Positions 62,321-64,000 of a stretch of 64,000 nt of DNA are shown piece by piece. Below the pieces are notes generated by a model, which was given only the letters and a program-made list of their open reading frames with translations, made no database searches and was not told the origin of the DNA. The DNA lies in assembly GCA_002786065.1 (NCBI GenBank), contig NHNY01000002.1:434001-498000 (forward strand), read 5' to 3'. Positions within the stretch are counted from its first letter, which is position 1; each line of letters starts with the position of its first letter. A program made the position numbers and the translations under genes. The DNA comes from Microcyclospora pomicola (Eukaryota; Ascomycota; Dothideomycetes; Capnodiales).

Positions 62321-63803
62321 TCATCGTGCGATCTTGCCAGCAAATTTCCTCCTCGTCCACAAGGCACCGTTCTCGAGATACTCTGCCCGTGTCACAACCA
62401 AATCTTTCATGAATTGCTCGTTTTGTGCGATCTGGGCGCCGCCATTCCAGGCATTTTGGATGGGATCTGCCGCACGTGCGATGCGGACAAGCAATGATTC
62501 ATCCACTACGCTCCGTAAGTCCGCTTCGAGTCTTTCCACGAAGCCCGCAAGTTTCGATGTTCCTCCCACAACGATGATGTTGGCCAGAAACACCTGCTGG
62601 AGTCCTTCGGGAAGGGCATTGATTGATTGGAGGATCGTTCCGCATACACCTTCTTGCTCCATACCGATATCACTAGGAGTGAAGAGCAGCTCTGGCACGA
62701 CAAACCGTTCGTTACCGATCGTGACAATGTGTTCTTTGGGTCCGCCTCCAAGGTCAAGCACTCGTCTTCGAAGGTTGGCTTTGGGGTCATGTGGCCTGGC
62801 AAAGCCGCGTTTGATGGTTTCATAGTCCGGCAAGACATAATCAACGACTACTGTGCTGTCGATTGTCCTCGGGTCTTTGCTGCCACCTTTCCAGACCCTT
62901 TCCAGATCGGCGTTGAATGATCGAGAGACGAAGCAGACCTCTTCTTTCATCTCGGTGGCAATCCAGTCTTCGCGGTGAATATCGAAAGTGCGAGATATCA
63001 GTTCTTTGAGCTGATTTGTCAAAGTCTTGCCACCGACTTCCAATCGTCGGCAAGCAGAGTTGATCGGTCGGCCATTGTATACAGGAGTGACTGTTGTGTA
63101 AGAGTGTCCTGCGTCGACTACCAGCGCGCACTCCAATGGAGCGCTTGGCGTACTTGCGGCATTGGATGCAAAAGGCGACGGAGCATATGCATTCAACAGT
63201 GGTGCTAGAGTCTCATCATTAGAATTTGGTCCTCGAAAAAGGGGAAAGACACGAGAAACGGCTATCAGAGCACATAGACTCACCAGTAACACGATACCCG
63301 GTGGCAAACTCGAATTCCTCAAACACCATTTCGTCGGCATTCCGCTGCAGCGCCGCAGGACAATTCGGCGCTTCCGTCCAAAGCAGATTCGTGTCGTGAG
63401 GATCGCACCGCACGCCCAGCCCGTCTTCGACATCTGCGTCGCCAAAGAATGACTTTTCCCAGATGGCCTTTTCGCCTTCCCAGTTCACCACGAACCCCTT
63501 CTCCACGGGCCGTCGAAAAGCGAGCTCGCCATAATCCGCGCACGAATACAGCTCGCTTCCGATGTAAGTAAGCTTGTCACGTTGGGAGCGCGCGATGCAG
63601 TTGGGTATGACGCTACATGTTATGGAGGAAGTCGGGTTCATGTGCGAAACGATGCCAGCTTTGATCGTGTGAGCTCCATTGTCGAGGACGAGAGTTTGCG
63701 GTGCGAATCCAGTGGACGGGGCAGTCTTGGGGTTTGACTTGACCGGCGTGGCTGACTTTGCAGCCGCCAGCGCCGCGACTGTAGAGCCTTTCGGGCGACC
63801 CAT
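62321..63803 (-). CDS. ARP6: Actin-related protein 6 (SWR1 complex)
   Basis: Nuclear actin-related protein of the SWR1 chromatin remodeller, which exchanges H2A for H2A.Z. Exons are 63803-63284 and 63204-62321 (467 aa). The 79-nt intron (donor GTGAGT, acceptor TAG) joins FATGYRVT to APLLNAYAPSPF in phase 1. The N-terminus is extended and basic (MGRPKGSTVAALAAAKSA). The actin fold begins with LVLDNGAHTIKAG (phosphate loop 1), then IPNCIARSQRDK, FRRPVEKGFVVNWEGEKAIW, NLLWTEAPNCPAAL and VFEEFEFA. The second exon holds VVDAGHSYTTVTPVYNG (phosphate loop 2) and NIIVVGGTSKLAGF. The Arp6-type ending is NGGAQIAQNEQF and TRAEYLENG. Start at 63803 is the first in-frame ATG. Confidence 0.95.
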
Positions 63804-64000
63804 CGCGTGTACAGTCCTTAGAAAATGGGTAGAACATGACCTTCGAGATGGAGATGAATTCACATGTGAAACGGGAAGTATTCTGTGCACAGACCATCGC
63901 GTCGTGGCTTATCGATTGTCTAATCTTATCGTGCACCAGCCCATCTATGACATTTTTATGATTCAGATCTGCATACAAACGAGACACCACATCGTGCTAC
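63804..64000. other. Right edge: ARP6 promoter
   Basis: The last 200 bp lies upstream of ARP6 and holds no supported coding sequence. Confidence 0.4.

Noticed and set aside
1-64000. Transposons, virus-like elements and CRISPR arrays
   Set aside because: I saw no transposase, reverse transcriptase or capsid-type frames, no long terminal or inverted repeats, and no regularly spaced repeats by eye. A repeat-masking run would be needed to exclude short, old fragments.

Overview
The window is nuclear DNA of a filamentous ascomycete. The signs are short introns (42 to 118 nt, mostly 50 to 80) with GT-AG ends and CTAAC/CTGAC-type branch sites, monocistronic genes on both strands, an intron-bearing tRNA, and families typical of Pezizomycotina: a ferrichrome-type NRPS, a DUF3292 protein, Hir3 and a GH5 secreted enzyme. 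A short F-box-like protein of a kind common in Dothideomycetes suggests Capnodiales/Mycosphaerellales. That placement is inferred from remembered protein resemblance only.

Layout. 1-10.6 kb: the 3' two thirds of a giant siderophore NRPS, cut by the left edge. 10.8-20 kb: mitoribosomal protein mL40 and phosphoacetylglucosamine mutase (divergent), a decayed GT61 glycosyltransferase, a DUF3245-like nuclear protein, a 3-ketoacyl-CoA thiolase and the Sec14-type protein Sfh5. 21-30.4 kb: an MFS transporter, a single-pass Ser/Thr-rich membrane protein, a decayed GNAT acetyltransferase, an orphan ORF and a secreted GH5 hydrolase, in sparse accessory-like sequence. 30.4-42.3 kb: succinyl-CoA ligase beta, Per1, a mitochondrial class III CoA-transferase, riboflavin synthase, the F-box-like gene, a DUF3292 protein and Yip1. 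42.7-64 kb: Hir3, tRNA-Thr(CGT), two large disordered proteins, Dpm3, an ARM-repeat protein and Arp6.

Most genes are housekeeping, with no shared pathway and no sign of a biosynthetic cluster around the NRPS inside the window. Several are divergent pairs on short shared promoters (mL40/AGM1, CoA-transferase/RIB5, YIP1/HIR3, DPM3/ARM protein). Two pairs converge with almost no spacer (DUF3245/thiolase, ARM/ARP6). Themes that recur are mitochondrial metabolism, ER/Golgi and GPI or glycan assembly (AGM1, DPM3, PER1, YIP1) and chromatin (HIR3, ARP6).

I rebuilt exon structures by hand from splice signals and from reading-frame continuity into conserved protein motifs. I found no transposon, virus-like element or CRISPR array, and no convincing undescribed system. 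The points most worth a second look are the NRPS domain order and its altered condensation domain, an in-frame TAG inside a longer open frame near 58.9 kb, two decayed enzyme genes, an orphan 269-codon frame, and repeated motifs upstream of the F-box-like gene.
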